Positions 1-9,077 of a stretch of 64,000 nt of DNA are shown here, piece by piece; positions within the stretch are counted from its first letter, which is position 1, and every line of letters starts with the position of its first letter. The translations under genes and the position numbers were made by a program. Below the pieces are notes generated by a model. It did not search any database, was not told the DNA's origin, and worked only from the letters and a program-made list of their open reading frames with translations. The DNA comes from Prado023 sp963700475 (GTDB lineage Bacteria; Actinomycetota; Actinomycetes; S36-B12; CAIYMF01): positions 496,001 through 560,000 of the forward strand of contig CAVOXR010000009.1 of assembly GCA_963700475.1 (NCBI GenBank). The letters are read 5' to 3'.

Positions 1-167
1 ATGTCGGTGGAGACCACGACCCGACCGCCGCGGACGCCGACCACCGCCGCGTCATCGCCGATCCCCACGTGGACTCCTGCCGCAGAGTGCCCGTCCAGGG
101 CAGCGTCGATCCGCGTGATCAGGCCGAACTCCCCCACATCACTGATCAGTTCGCCGCCACCACTCAT
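1..167 (-). CDS. thiL: Thiamine-monophosphate kinase, N-terminal fragment (runs off window)
   Basis: Reading leftwards from the ATG at 165-167 gives a protein whose first 50 residues contain GEFGLITRI and GIGDDAAVV, the N-terminal and Mg/ATP-binding signatures of ThiL, which phosphorylates thiamine monophosphate to the diphosphate cofactor. Only about 55 codons lie inside the window. A GGAGG box sits 4 nt before the ATG, so this is a leadered mRNA. It is divergent from the AsnC-domain gene at 262. The thiL / DUF3515 / ddl neighbourhood is familiar in Actinobacteria (recalled from mycobacterial gene order). Confidence 0.88.
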   Translation of the reverse strand, partial: MSGGGELISDVGEFGLITRIDAALDGHSAAGVHVGIGDDAAVVGVRGGRVVVSTD

Positions 168-261
168 CGGTCCTCCACTCTCGTCACTGCGCCGACTGCG
201 CACGCTAGTCTGACGACAACGCCGCCCGGCACCCGGGTAGCCCCGACGGAAGGCCAGCATC

Positions 262-495
262 GTGGTGCACGCCTACATCCTGATCCAGACCGAGGTGGGC
301 AAGGCCCCGTCGGTGGTCGCAGAGATCGGCGCCATCGACGGCGTCACCGTGGCCCACGACGTGACCGGCCCCTACGACGTCATCGTCCAGGCCCAGGCCG
401 GCTCGATCGACGACCTCGGACGCCTGGTCGTCGCCAGCATCCAGAAGGTCCCGGGGATCACCCGCACCCTGACGTGCCCCGTGGTCAACCTCTGA
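262..495 (+). CDS. Stand-alone Lrp/AsnC ligand-binding (RAM) domain protein
   Basis: 77-residue protein starting at GTG 262 (a second GTG follows at 265). The sequence (VHAYILIQTEVGKA near the start, GPYDVIVQ in the middle, IPG-like VPGITRTLTC near the end) is the RAM effector-binding domain of Lrp/AsnC regulators, without the usual N-terminal helix-turn-helix. Such single-domain proteins oligomerise and may bind amino acids or modulate full-length Lrp proteins; the actual ligand is unknown. It overlaps the following DUF3515 gene if that gene starts at GTG 474. Confidence 0.85.
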   Translation: MVHAYILIQTEVGKAPSVVAEIGAIDGVTVAHDVTGPYDVIVQAQAGSIDDLGRLVVASIQKVPGITRTLTCPVVNL

Positions 496-953
496 GGCGA
501 TCTGCCGGCCCACGGCTGACGGCACTGGCCGTCAGCGCCCTGCTGCTGTCCTCGTGCGCGCGGCCGGTCGAGGTGGATGCACCTGCCAGCCCCCCGCCGG
601 AGGTGGCTGCAGCCTGTGCGGCGTTCACCGCTGCCCTGCCCGCCGAGCTCCCGACCGTCGGCGATCGTCGCGAGGTCACACCCGAGTCGGACCTCACCGC
701 GTCCTACGGTGACCCGCCCGTCGGCATCCGGTGCGGGGTTCCCGCGCCGACGGCCCTGCAGCCCACCTCCACCCTGGTCACCGTTGACGGGATCGACTGG
801 CTCCCCGAGGAGCTGACCGACGGCTGGCGGTTGACCTCGATCGGCCGGGTCGCGAACGTGGAGGTCACCGTGCCCACCGAGCAGGGGCCCGCGCCGTCCG
901 TGGCCGCCGACCTCGCACCGACCATCGCAGCCACCCTGCCGGCGGCCGGCTGA
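474..953 (+). CDS. DUF3515-family lipoprotein
   Basis: Starting at GTG 474 gives 159 residues. An arginine-containing n-region is followed by a hydrophobic stretch and a lipobox (LLLSSC, Cys about residue 28), so it should be lipidated and anchored outside the membrane. The rest (two further Cys, PPVGIRCGVP, GIDWLPEE) matches the DUF3515 pattern as I recall it; function unknown. No ATG exists in frame between 69 and this point; CTG 492 is a weaker alternative start. In mycobacteria a DUF3515 gene also sits between thiL and ddl, which supports the call. Confidence 0.72.
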   Translation: MPRGQPLRRSAGPRLTALAVSALLLSSCARPVEVDAPASPPPEVAAACAAFTAALPAELPTVGDRREVTPESDLTASYGDPPVGIRCGVPAPTALQPTSTLVTVDGIDWLPEELTDGWRLTSIGRVANVEVTVPTEQGPAPSVAADLAPTIAATLPAAG

Positions 954-982
954 ACCGGCGGACGGCCCGTCGCCCGCCCGCC

Positions 983-2674
983 TCAGATGCCCGTCGTGGT
1001 GCGCGGATACATCGCCGTCGGGTCGGTGATGATGTTGACCAGGTAGGGCACGCCTGAGGAGTACGCACGGTCCAGGGCCGGGCCGATCTGCTCGGGGTCG
1101 GTGACCATCTCCCCCGCCCCGCCGAGTGCCCGGACCACCTCGTCGTACCGGGTGGCTGGAGCCAGCTCGGTGGCCACGCCGTACCCGTGCAGCATCTGCA
1201 TCGGGCCCCTCTCCAGGCCCCACCCGGAGTTGTTGCCCATGACCATCACGACCGGGAGGTCGTGGCGGACCAGCGTGTCGACGTCCATCAGGGAGAACCC
1301 GGCGGCACCGTCGCCCAGGAGCAGGGTCACCTGCGCGTCGGGGCGAGCCACGCGTGCACCGATCGCGTACCCCAGTCCGGTCCCGAGGCACCCGAACGGG
1401 CCCGGATCCAGCCAGCACCCCGGGTGCGCAGGCTCGACGTACTTGCCGGCGAAGGACACGAAGTCGCCTCCGTCGCCGATGGTCACCGCGTCGTCGGCCA
1501 ACCGGGGCAGGAGCTCGCCGTAGATGCGCCCCGGATGGATCGGGTCCGACGTGCTGGCCAGGAGGGCCGCGTCCCGGTCCCTGGCGGCACGATCGGCAGC
1601 CCGCAGGCCCTCCGCCCAATCAGGGGTGGCAGCCGTGCCGGTGGGCGCCAGCCGTTCGGACAGCCCGCGCAGCACGAGGGGCAGGTCCCCGCGCACCGCC
1701 ACCTCCACGGTGTCCGGCCGACGGTGGTCGGAGGAGTCGGTGAGGTGGATCACCTTGGCCGGGGAGGTCGCGTTGCCGAAGATGCCGTAGCCGAGGCGGA
1801 AGTCCAGCGGCGCGCCCACGACGACCACCACGTCCGCGCCCTTGAACGCCGAGGATCTCGCCCGCGTGACCAGGCTCGGGTGGCCCGCCGGAAGGAGGCC
1901 CCGACCCAGCCCGGTGAGGATCGTGGGCAGGTCGAACTCGGTGACGAGGTCCACGGCCTCCTGCTCGGCGAAGCCCGACCACACGTCGCTGGAGAGCACG
2001 ACAACGGGTGTCCGGGCCGCGGCCAGGGCGTGGGCGGCACGGTCGAGGGCGCCGGCATCAGGAACCTTCACCGCGGGGGCGAGGGGCTCCGGGGCGGGTG
2101 CCGTGGCCCCGAAGTAGAACAGGTCCATGGGCACGTCGAGGAACACCGGTCCGCGGTGCGGCGTCAGAGCGAGCCGGAACGCCTCGGCTGCGCGCGCCCC
2201 GATGGCGGTCGGGTCCTTCAACGTCCAGGCGGCCTTCGTGACCGGACCCAGCAGCGCCGGGTGGTCGAACTCCTGCAAGCTCCCCGAGCCCCAGCGCGCC
2301 TCCGGTGCGCGACCGCCGACCACGACCATCGGGGCCCCGTTGAACAGTCCGGTCGCCAGCGCGGACACCGCGTTGGTCACGCCCGGTCCGGCGGTGACTG
2401 CCGCGAACCCGGGCGTCCGGTTCAGCCTGCCCGTGGCCTCAGCGGCGAAGACGGCGGTCGCCTCGTGGCGGACGTCGAGCAGTCGTACGACTCCGTCGCG
2501 CTCGGCGGACTGCCGATCGGGTGCGGCATCGAACCCCTGCTTGCCGCCGACCGCGGCGTCGTACAACGGGAAGATGTGCGCCCCCGAGAGGGTGAACAGG
2601 GTGGTCGCGCCGTACGCCCGTGCCGCCGAGAGGATGTGGTGCCCGCCGTGGCCGGCGATCTGTGGGTCGCTCAT
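983..2674 (-). CDS. Acetolactate synthase-like ThDP-dependent enzyme
   Basis: 563 residues from ATG 2674. It has the three-domain layout of ThDP enzymes: an N-terminal PYR domain with the activating Glu in VRHEATAVFAAEATGR, a central FAD/NAD-type domain, and a C-terminal PP domain with the ThDP motif GDG-x26-NN (GDGAAGF to MVMGNNSGW). It is a distinct paralogue of IlvB (37781-39544), has no adjacent small subunit, and resembles the 'acetolactate synthase' or oxalyl-CoA decarboxylase-like proteins of Actinobacteria. The real substrate (2-oxo acid or acyl-CoA) is not decidable here. It is separated by 61 nt from the GNAT gene. Confidence 0.8.
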   Translation of the reverse strand: MSDPQIAGHGGHHILSAARAYGATTLFTLSGAHIFPLYDAAVGGKQGFDAAPDRQSAERDGVVRLLDVRHEATAVFAAEATGRLNRTPGFAAVTAGPGVTNAVSALATGLFNGAPMVVVGGRAPEARWGSGSLQEFDHPALLGPVTKAAWTLKDPTAIGARAAEAFRLALTPHRGPVFLDVPMDLFYFGATAPAPEPLAPAVKVPDAGALDRAAHALAAARTPVVVLSSDVWSGFAEQEAVDLVTEFDLPTILTGLGRGLLPAGHPSLVTRARSSAFKGADVVVVVGAPLDFRLGYGIFGNATSPAKVIHLTDSSDHRRPDTVEVAVRGDLPLVLRGLSERLAPTGTAATPDWAEGLRAADRAARDRDAALLASTSDPIHPGRIYGELLPRLADDAVTIGDGGDFVSFAGKYVEPAHPGCWLDPGPFGCLGTGLGYAIGARVARPDAQVTLLLGDGAAGFSLMDVDTLVRHDLPVVMVMGNNSGWGLERGPMQMLHGYGVATELAPATRYDEVVRALGGAGEMVTDPEQIGPALDRAYSSGVPYLVNIITDPTAMYPRTTTGI

Positions 2675-2735
2675 GACTGCGATGCTTCCACCGCACCGGG
2701 GGCCCGCGCCTGCCGGGGACACCCTCGGCGCTCGC

Positions 2736-3332
2736 TCACTGCGCGAATGCGGGCTCGGCTCCGATCCGCCAGACGAGTCCCGAACCGGTCTCTCCCGGGG
2801 CCTGCACTGCCCGCTCCTCCCGACCGACCAGCCGGTACCCGCAGCGGGGTGGGATGGCCGCGCTGCGGGTGTTGGCCTCGTCATGACGGATCTCCACGTG
2901 GGTGATCCCGGGATGGTCCAGGAGGGCCTGCGTGAGGGCGCCGACCACGCGGGTCATCAGGCCCCGGCCCTGGGCATCTGCACTCAGCCAGTATCCGATC
3001 TCGATGCCGTCCTCGGCATCCGTGCGGTTCGTGTGCGCCCCCGTGCCGCCCACCACCCGGCCGCCCTCGAAGATCCCCAGCACGAGGTCGCCCCCCGCGA
3101 GGCGGTCACGCTCCCAGTCACTGACCATCTGGGTCCGTTCCTCGTCGTCCATGGGCTCCTGGGCGACCCAGGGGAGGAAGGGTCGCAGGTGCTCAATGTT
3201 CTCCTCGATCGCCTGCGCCATCGGCCGGACGTCGGACTCCCGCCAGGTGCGGACCTCCAACCCGGGCACGTCGATGTGGTCCGGCAGGGGGCTGCGGACC
3301 GGCGTCCCGACCCGGGCGGACTCCTGGCTCAC
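2736..3332 (-). CDS. GNAT-family acetyltransferase (RimJ/RimL type)
   Basis: 198 residues from GTG 3332. Motifs LEVRTWRESD, RPFLPWV, GIEIGYWL and the acetyl-CoA loop AQGRGLMTR identify a RimJ/RimL-type GNAT. These acetylate ribosomal-protein N termini or small molecules; the target is unknown. Its GTG overlaps the TGA of ddl (GTGA), so the two are translationally coupled. The helix after the acetyl-CoA loop reads NTRSAAIPPRCGYR, where the family normally has an N-x-x-S-x-x-x-x-x-x-x-GF pattern. It is not evidently broken. Confidence 0.85.
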   Translation of the reverse strand: MSQESARVGTPVRSPLPDHIDVPGLEVRTWRESDVRPMAQAIEENIEHLRPFLPWVAQEPMDDEERTQMVSDWERDRLAGGDLVLGIFEGGRVVGGTGAHTNRTDAEDGIEIGYWLSADAQGRGLMTRVVGALTQALLDHPGITHVEIRHDEANTRSAAIPPRCGYRLVGREERAVQAPGETGSGLVWRIGAEPAFAQ

Positions 3333-4438
3333 CGCAGGCCGGTGCCGCGGCGCAGCGCGTCGGAGATGAGGTGGTCGACGAGCTCCCGGTAGGTCATCCC
3401 CGAGGCCTGCCACATGCGCGGGAACATGGAGATGGACGTGAACCCGGGCATGGTGTTGACCTCGTTGACGACTGCCCGACCGTCCGGGGTCACGAAGAAG
3501 TCGACGCGGGCCAGGCCCTCGCAGGTCAGCGCCTCGAAGGCCCGAACCGCCTGCGCCCGCACCGAGCTCTCGACCTCGGGGGGCAGGTCGGCGGGGACGA
3601 TCAGGTCGACGGCGTCCTCGAGGTACTTGGCCTCGAAGTCGTAGAAGTCGTGCCCGGGGCGGACCACGATCTCCGCGCACACGCTGGCCTGCGGCCCGTC
3701 CGCACCGTCCAGGACTCCGCACTCGATCTCCCGCACCCCGAGGAACCCGGCCTCGATGATCACCCGGGGGTCGTGGGCACGGGCAGCCTCGATCGCCGCA
3801 GGCAGCTCGGCCAGGTCGCTGACCCGCGTGATGCCGACGCTGGAGCCGGCGCGAGCGGGCTTGACGAACACGGGCAACCCGAGGGGCGCGAGCCGCTCGA
3901 GGACCGCGTTGGGATCGGTTCGCCACTGGGAGGCCGTCACCAGCTCGTAGGGCCCCACCTCGAGGCCGGCCGCCAGCAGCACGGCCTTCATGTGCCCCTT
4001 GTCCATCGCCGCCGCCGACGCGAACACCCCGGAGCCGACGTAGGGGATCCCGGCGAGCTCCAGCAGGCCCTGGATCGTCCCGTCCTCGCCCCACGGCCCA
4101 TGCAGGACGGGGAAGACGACGTCGACGTCGTGCAGGAGCCCGGCGGCTGCATCCGCCGGCCGCACGTCGATCCCCCCGTGCGTGGGGTCGCCGGGGAGCA
4201 CCACGTGCGAGCCGGTCGCGTCGACCTCGGGCAGCCGTCCGTCGGTGATCCGCAGCCGCTCAGGCTCGTCGCGCTCGACGACCCACCGGCCCTCGGTCGT
4301 GATCCCGATGGGGACCACGTCGTAGGCCGTCCGGTCGATCGCGGACAGGACGCTGCCGGCGCTGATGCAGGAGATCGCATGCTCACTGCTGCGCCCGCCG
4401 AAGATCACTGCCACCCGGATCCGCCGCTGCTCATCCAC
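3329..4438 (-). CDS. ddl: D-alanine--D-alanine ligase
   Basis: 369 residues, ATP-grasp ligase that makes the D-Ala-D-Ala dipeptide for peptidoglycan. Seen: N-terminal RVAVIFGGRSSEHAIS, HGPWGEDGTIQG, the ATP-grasp lysine in PVFVKPARAGSSVG, and the C-terminal metal and substrate segment VNEVNTMPGFT. I chose GTG 4438 because a perfect -10 box TAGGGT (4446-4451) lies exactly 7 nt upstream, the leaderless arrangement repeated throughout this window. GTG 4444 would be too close to it. The gene is divergent from the PLP enzyme at 4481 and coupled to the GNAT downstream. Confidence 0.93.
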   Translation of the reverse strand: MDEQRRIRVAVIFGGRSSEHAISCISAGSVLSAIDRTAYDVVPIGITTEGRWVVERDEPERLRITDGRLPEVDATGSHVVLPGDPTHGGIDVRPADAAAGLLHDVDVVFPVLHGPWGEDGTIQGLLELAGIPYVGSGVFASAAAMDKGHMKAVLLAAGLEVGPYELVTASQWRTDPNAVLERLAPLGLPVFVKPARAGSSVGITRVSDLAELPAAIEAARAHDPRVIIEAGFLGVREIECGVLDGADGPQASVCAEIVVRPGHDFYDFEAKYLEDAVDLIVPADLPPEVESSVRAQAVRAFEALTCEGLARVDFFVTPDGRAVVNEVNTMPGFTSISMFPRMWQASGMTYRELVDHLISDALRRGTGLR

Positions 4439-4480
4439 GCCCACGACCCTAATGCGCACCAGCCGGTAGGCTGCGGCGGC

Positions 4481-5644
4481 ATGGCCGACGATGACCCCAG
4501 CGCTGCACCGGACCACCTGCCGACGGGGTTGTCGGCAGCCAGCATCGCCGTTGCGGCGGGCCGGCCCACACGCGATCCGGGCGCCCCGATGAACGCCCCG
4601 GCGGTGTTCAGCTCGACCTTCGCTGCCGGTGGGCCCGTCTCGTACGCACGGGTCGGCAACCCGACCTGGACCGCGCTGGAGGATGTCCTTGCGGCGCTCG
4701 AGGGTCCCGGCTGCCGGGCCATCAGCTTCGCGAGCGGCATGGCCGCGATCACTGCGGTGGCCGACCTCGTCCCCGTGGGTGCCGTCGTGGTGTCCCAGTC
4801 GGTCGCCTACAGCGGCACGCGCACGCAGTTGGCGCGATGGGGCCAGTCGGGCCGGATCCACCTGCGCGAGGTCTCGGCACGCACGGACGAGTTGATCGAG
4901 GCCGCCGAGGGTGCGGCCATGGTCTGGCTGGAGACGCCCACGAACCCCACTCTCGAGGTCGTGGACATCGCTGCGGTCGCTTCCGCTGCCCACGAGGCGG
5001 GCGCCCTCGTGGTGGTGGACTCGACGTTCGCCACTCCCCTGGGCCAGAAGCCGCTGGACCTCGGCGCCGATGTCGTCGTGCACAGTGCCACGAAGTACCT
5101 GGCTGGGCACTCCGACGTGCTGCTCGGAGCTGTGGTCGCACGCGACCCTGACCTGGTCGAGCGGATCACGCGCAACCGGGTCCTCGGGGGCGGCATCCCG
5201 GGCCCGATGGAGGCGTGGATCGCCCTGCGCGGCCTGCGCACGTTCCCGCTGCGCTGGGAGCGCGCCTGCGCCAACGCCGCGGAGATCGCCCGCCGGTGCA
5301 CCGACCACCCGGCCGTCACGCGGGTCCGCCACCTGAGCCTGCCCGAGGACCCCGGACACGACCTCGCCCTCCGGCAGATGACTGCCTTCGGCGCGATCAT
5401 CAGCCTCGAGCTGCAGGGGGGCGCGGACGCCGCCGAGGCCGTGGCCGACGCCACCCGCCTGTGGGTCCACGCCACCAGCCTCGGTGGAGTCGAGTCCACC
5501 CTGGAGCGGCGCCGCCGCTGGCCCGAGGAGAGCCCCGAGGTGCCCGATGGCCTGCTGCGGCTGTCGGTCGGCATCGAGGACGTGGAGGACCTGTGGGCCG
5601 ACCTGTCCGCGGCCCTCGACTCGGTGTCCGCGTCCCGCGCCTGA
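4481..5644 (+). CDS. Cys/Met-metabolism PLP enzyme (cystathionine gamma-synthase/lyase family)
   Basis: 387 residues from ATG 4481. It is a fold-type I PLP enzyme: YARVGNPTWTALEDVLAALE, SGMAAI for phosphate binding, VDSTFATP, and the Schiff-base lysine in SATKYLAGHSD. The family includes MetB, CGL/MetC and MetY; a MetB or CGL role fits best from overall length, but the sequence alone does not say which. A TAGGCT box at 4467-4472 lies 8 nt before the ATG. It is divergent from ddl, and its end is 6 nt from the convergent MarC stop. Confidence 0.85.
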   Translation: MADDDPSAAPDHLPTGLSAASIAVAAGRPTRDPGAPMNAPAVFSSTFAAGGPVSYARVGNPTWTALEDVLAALEGPGCRAISFASGMAAITAVADLVPVGAVVVSQSVAYSGTRTQLARWGQSGRIHLREVSARTDELIEAAEGAAMVWLETPTNPTLEVVDIAAVASAAHEAGALVVVDSTFATPLGQKPLDLGADVVVHSATKYLAGHSDVLLGAVVARDPDLVERITRNRVLGGGIPGPMEAWIALRGLRTFPLRWERACANAAEIARRCTDHPAVTRVRHLSLPEDPGHDLALRQMTAFGAIISLELQGGADAAEAVADATRLWVHATSLGGVESTLERRRRWPEESPEVPDGLLRLSVGIEDVEDLWADLSAALDSVSASRA

Positions 5645-5650
5645 CCCGGA

Positions 5651-6253
5651 TCAGCTGGCCGCGACGAACCCGAGGACCGCGTCAGCCACCAGCTGCACGG
5701 CGATGGCCGCCAGGAGCAGCCCGGAGATCCGGGTGAGGATGGTGATGCCGCCCTTGCCCATCACTCGCGACACGACCGTCGAGTAGCGCATCGAGGCCCA
5801 CAGCACCGCATGCACCGCCACGATCGCGGCGGCCAGCGCCGCAAGCTCAGGGACCGTGCTGGCGTCCCGGGCGAACAGGATCGTGGCCACGATCGCCCCG
5901 GGCCCGGCGAGCAGCGGCACCCCGAGCGGGACCAGCGCGATGCTGACGTCCGTGTGCGCCTCGGGCTCGGCCTCCTTGCCCATCAGCAGCTCCAGGGCGA
6001 CGAGAAGCAGCAGGAGCCCGCCGGCGCCCTGCATGGCCGGCAGGGAGATGTGCAGGTAGGACAGCACCTTGTCGCCGAGGACCGCGAATCCGGTGATGAC
6101 CGCGAAGGAGGTCAGGACCGCGGTGCGCGCCAGCCGTGAGACCTCGGGCCGGGTCCGCTCACGGGTCAGCCCGAGGAAGATCGGAACGATACCCGGCGGG
6201 TCGATGATGACCAGCAGGGTGACGAAGACGGCACCGTAGAACGCGAGATCCAT
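5651..6253 (-). CDS. MarC-family integral membrane protein
   Basis: 200 residues, six hydrophobic segments, and the MarC/UPF0056 signature near the N terminus (VIIDPPGIVPIFLGLT). A second family motif is VPLGVPLLAGPGAI in the middle. Despite the name, members are not established drug efflux pumps; function is open. I chose ATG 6253 rather than the upstream in-frame ATG because TATGAT (6260-6265) sits 6 nt before it, giving a leaderless transcript. Confidence 0.88.
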   Translation of the reverse strand: MDLAFYGAVFVTLLVIIDPPGIVPIFLGLTRERTRPEVSRLARTAVLTSFAVITGFAVLGDKVLSYLHISLPAMQGAGGLLLLLVALELLMGKEAEPEAHTDVSIALVPLGVPLLAGPGAIVATILFARDASTVPELAALAAAIVAVHAVLWASMRYSTVVSRVMGKGGITILTRISGLLLAAIAVQLVADAVLGFVAAS

Positions 6254-6359
6254 CAGGCAATCATACGGCCCGTACCCCAATTTGACCGAATCATCTCCAG
6301 TCTATACGGCCTCTGACGCACGATATTGCAGCCCAGTGGACTCCAGGCGTACATTCTTC

Positions 6360-7235
6360 CTACGTCGCCTCGGGCCCCAGGCGGACCCACAGCGGCGTGG
6401 TGACCGTCTCGATCGCAGGGCACGTCACGTTGTGGTCGCGGTTGCGCCACACCCACTGGGTCATCACCAGCGGCCCACCGGTGAATCCGACGCGGGAGCA
6501 GGAGTCGATCGTCTGGCGCATCTTGCCGGCGAACGTGCGCGCCCGTGAGTGTCCCGGCGCCCACAGGGGAAGGTCCAGGGTCATCCCTGCCGTGATCTGC
6601 TTCCACGCCAGCGCGTAGGTGTAGATGCCCGAGCCGATCCCGCGATCGGCCGCTGCACGCAGGGCGCCCTGGATGAGCGCCTGGTTGTTGGCCGGGGTCC
6701 GCGACCATCGCCGCTCCGCGCGCGGCTCGACGTCGATCCAGACGAACGGGGATGGGAACTGCGCTGCTGCCATCGTGTCCAGGGCGAAGGCCGCCTGCGC
6801 GTAGCCGACGTTGGCGATCCGGTCGGCGTAGGTGGCCGTGCCGAAGGGACCCGACCAGCCGTGCTCGGCGCGCTCCGCGGCGTTCGGGTAGCTGAGCATC
6901 GTGTAGGCAGAGACGGCCACGCCCCGCACGCGAGCGGCATCGAGATGCCCCGTCAGGCAGGGGTTGCGCGTGAACGCCCGCCCGTTGGTCAGCCCGATCA
7001 CGAAGAACTGCGCCTGCCGGGTCGGTAGGGGAAGCCCCTGCGTGCGGCGCCCCGGCACCCCGAGGCCCTTGGGGCAGTTGGGCCAGGAGATGTCCCCACC
7101 CCGTACTCCGCCGGGAACAACGGTTGCCGGTGCGGCCGGCAACTGGGTCAGGTCCTCGGCAGCAGCCGGGGCAACGGCCGCCACCGCGGCCGACAGCGAC
7201 AGGACCAGGCTCGCGAGGGCGCGTCGGGTGATCAC
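6360..7235 (-). CDS. Secreted protein with glycoside hydrolase-like (DUF1906/GH25-type) fold
   Basis: 291 residues from GTG 7235, with TAGCCT (7243-7248) 7 nt upstream (leaderless). A Sec signal peptide (RR, hydrophobic core, AAVAPAAAED) is followed by GGDISWPNCP, FVIGLTNG, VSAYTMLSY and FVWIDVEPR. These resemble successive strands of a TIM-barrel of the GH25/DUF1906 kind, in which an Asp/Glu pair (DVE) is catalytic in true lysozymes. Four Cys suggest disulfides outside the cell. Hydrolase activity is not proven. It is separated from gpsA by 14 nt but has its own promoter. Confidence 0.7.
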   Translation of the reverse strand: MITRRALASLVLSLSAAVAAVAPAAAEDLTQLPAAPATVVPGGVRGGDISWPNCPKGLGVPGRRTQGLPLPTRQAQFFVIGLTNGRAFTRNPCLTGHLDAARVRGVAVSAYTMLSYPNAAERAEHGWSGPFGTATYADRIANVGYAQAAFALDTMAAAQFPSPFVWIDVEPRAERRWSRTPANNQALIQGALRAAADRGIGSGIYTYALAWKQITAGMTLDLPLWAPGHSRARTFAGKMRQTIDSCSRVGFTGGPLVMTQWVWRNRDHNVTCPAIETVTTPLWVRLGPEAT

Positions 7236-7249
7236 GCGCCGAAGGCTAC

Positions 7250-8257
7250 CTACTCCGCACCCATCTCCGGCTTCGTCACACGCCCCATCAGCGCGCCGAG
7301 CATGTCGGCGGCGGCCATCTCATGGTGCACCACCTGGACGACCTGCTCGGTGATGGGCATCTCGACACCGTGCGAGCGGCCCAGTTCGAGGATCGGCAGG
7401 CAGGACTTCACGCCCTCGCAGGTCTGCTTGGTGACCGCGATCGTCTCCTCGACCGTCAGGCCCTTGCCGAGGTTCTCGCCGAACGTGCGGTTGCGCGACA
7501 GCGGTGACGAGCAGGTGGCGATGAGGTCACCCATGCCGGCCAGGCCGAGGAACGTCATCGGGTTGGCGCCCAGAGCGACGCCCAGGCGCGACATCTCCGC
7601 GAGCCCGCGTGTGATCAATGAGGCCTGGGAGTTGGCTCCGTAGCCCAGCCCGACGGCCATGCCGTTCGCCAGGGCGATGACGTTCTTGACCGAGCCGCCG
7701 ATCTCCGCGCCGACGACGTCGGTGGTCCAGTAGGGCCGGAAGTAGTTGGTTGTGCACGCCTCCTGCAGGCGGCGCGCCGAGGCCTCGTCCGGGCACGCGA
7801 CAGTGGTGGCCGCAGGCGCACGTTGGGCGATCTCCCGCGCGAGGTTCGGGCCGGACACGACGGCCACCCGCTCCGGCGGGATGCCGCCGTCCTGGGCGAT
7901 GACCTCGCTCATCCGGCGCATGGTGCCCAGCTCGATGCCCTTCATCAGGGACACGACCACGGCGTCGGGCTCCATCAGCTCACGCCAGGCCTGCAGGTTC
8001 ATCGCCAGTGTCTGGGCTGGGATCGCCAGGATCACCAGGGAGGCGCCCGCAAGGGCCTCCGCAGCGTCGCCGGTGGCCCGCATCTGCTCCGGGAGGGCGA
8101 TTCCGGGGTGGAACATCTCGTTGGTGTGCGTGGTGTTGATCGACTCCTCGACCTCGGGCTCGCGGGCCCACATCACGACATCACCACCGGCGTCGCACAG
8201 GACCATCCCGAACCCGGTACCCCAGGACCCTGCACCCATCACCGCTACGCGAGCCAT
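7250..8257 (-). CDS. gpsA: Glycerol-3-phosphate dehydrogenase [NAD(P)+]
   Basis: 335 residues. Reduces dihydroxyacetone phosphate to sn-glycerol-3-phosphate for phospholipid synthesis. Seen: nucleotide-binding MGAGSWGTGFG at residues 6-16, VSGPNLAREIA, the catalytic Lys region GGSVKNVIALANG, and GLAGMGDLIATC with the conserved Arg in SRNRTFG. The ATG at 8257 shares its A with the plsC stop (TGATG), so gpsA is coupled to plsC. The pair puts the first two steps of phospholipid synthesis in one unit. Confidence 0.96.
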   Translation of the reverse strand: MARVAVMGAGSWGTGFGMVLCDAGGDVVMWAREPEVEESINTTHTNEMFHPGIALPEQMRATGDAAEALAGASLVILAIPAQTLAMNLQAWRELMEPDAVVVSLMKGIELGTMRRMSEVIAQDGGIPPERVAVVSGPNLAREIAQRAPAATTVACPDEASARRLQEACTTNYFRPYWTTDVVGAEIGGSVKNVIALANGMAVGLGYGANSQASLITRGLAEMSRLGVALGANPMTFLGLAGMGDLIATCSSPLSRNRTFGENLGKGLTVEETIAVTKQTCEGVKSCLPILELGRSHGVEMPITEQVVQVVHHEMAAADMLGALMGRVTKPEMGAE

Positions 8258-9015
8258 CAGTTCTCCTCCTTGGTCTGATCTGCGGCACGCAGCTTCTGCT
8301 GGGCCGCCCAATCAAGTCGTTGTGCCGGGGCCTTCTCCCCGCGGATCTCCTCCAGCAGCCCGGTGATGGCATCCATCAACCGGTCGGTGCCCTCCTCGAG
8401 CAGCGCCTTGGTGAGGCGCCGCCCCCGCAGATCCTCGATGTCCAGCGGCGGACCCGCCGTGACGTGCATCGTCTTCGGGGGCAGGACGTTCATCTGCGTG
8501 GTGTACGGGGGCATGATCTCGTTGGCCCCCCACTGCGCAATGGGGATCAGCGGCGCCCCGGTCTCGAGCGCCACCCTCAACGCACCCGTCTTGCCCGACA
8601 TCGGCCACGTGCCCGGATCACGGGTGATTGTGCCCTCGGGGTACATCACGAGGCACTCCCCCTTGGTCACCGCCTCCTCTGCCGCGGCCAGCGCTTTGTG
8701 GGGGTCCTTGTCCCGCGACACCGGGATCTGCCCCGCCCCTCGGATCAGCTGTCCGGCCAGCGGGATCTCGAACACGGACTGCTTGCCCATGAACCGCGGC
8801 GGCCGCCCGTTGTCGTGAAGGAAGTGGGCCATGATCAGCGGATCGAGGAACGAGATGTGGTTGGGCGCGACGACGATGCCCTCGCCGTGCCTGCCCAGGT
8901 TCTCCGTCCCGCGCCAGTCGCGGCGGGTCAGGGCCATGAAGGGCGGCCACAGGATGACCTCCGCGACCCGGTAGGAGACGCCGAGGTTCATGAAGAGCGT
9001 CTTGGTGCCCACCAT
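8257..9015 (-). CDS. plsC: 1-acyl-sn-glycerol-3-phosphate acyltransferase
   Basis: 252 residues. LPLAT family: catalytic HX4D box in APNHISFLDPL (about residue 52), substrate-binding MYPEGTITRD, and IPVSRDKD. It transfers an acyl chain to lysophosphatidic acid, giving phosphatidic acid. The C-terminal tail is charged. It lies directly upstream of and coupled to gpsA, which supplies glycerol-3-phosphate. 62 nt separate it from the inferred end of the ABC-F gene. Confidence 0.92.
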   Translation of the reverse strand: MVGTKTLFMNLGVSYRVAEVILWPPFMALTRRDWRGTENLGRHGEGIVVAPNHISFLDPLIMAHFLHDNGRPPRFMGKQSVFEIPLAGQLIRGAGQIPVSRDKDPHKALAAAEEAVTKGECLVMYPEGTITRDPGTWPMSGKTGALRVALETGAPLIPIAQWGANEIMPPYTTQMNVLPPKTMHVTAGPPLDIEDLRGRRLTKALLEEGTDRLMDAITGLLEEIRGEKAPAQRLDWAAQQKLRAADQTKEEN

Positions 9016-9077
9016 CCACCTCTCGCCGACCCGTCGCTGGCCGCCACCGTATACCGGATTCCTGCCCGGGTGCCGGA

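Noticed and set aside
1187..2905. Long rightward open frame opposite the ThDP enzyme
   Set aside because: Antisense shadow of a GC-rich gene; composition dominated by Arg/Gly/Val with no motif, while the opposite strand has clear ThDP-enzyme motifs.
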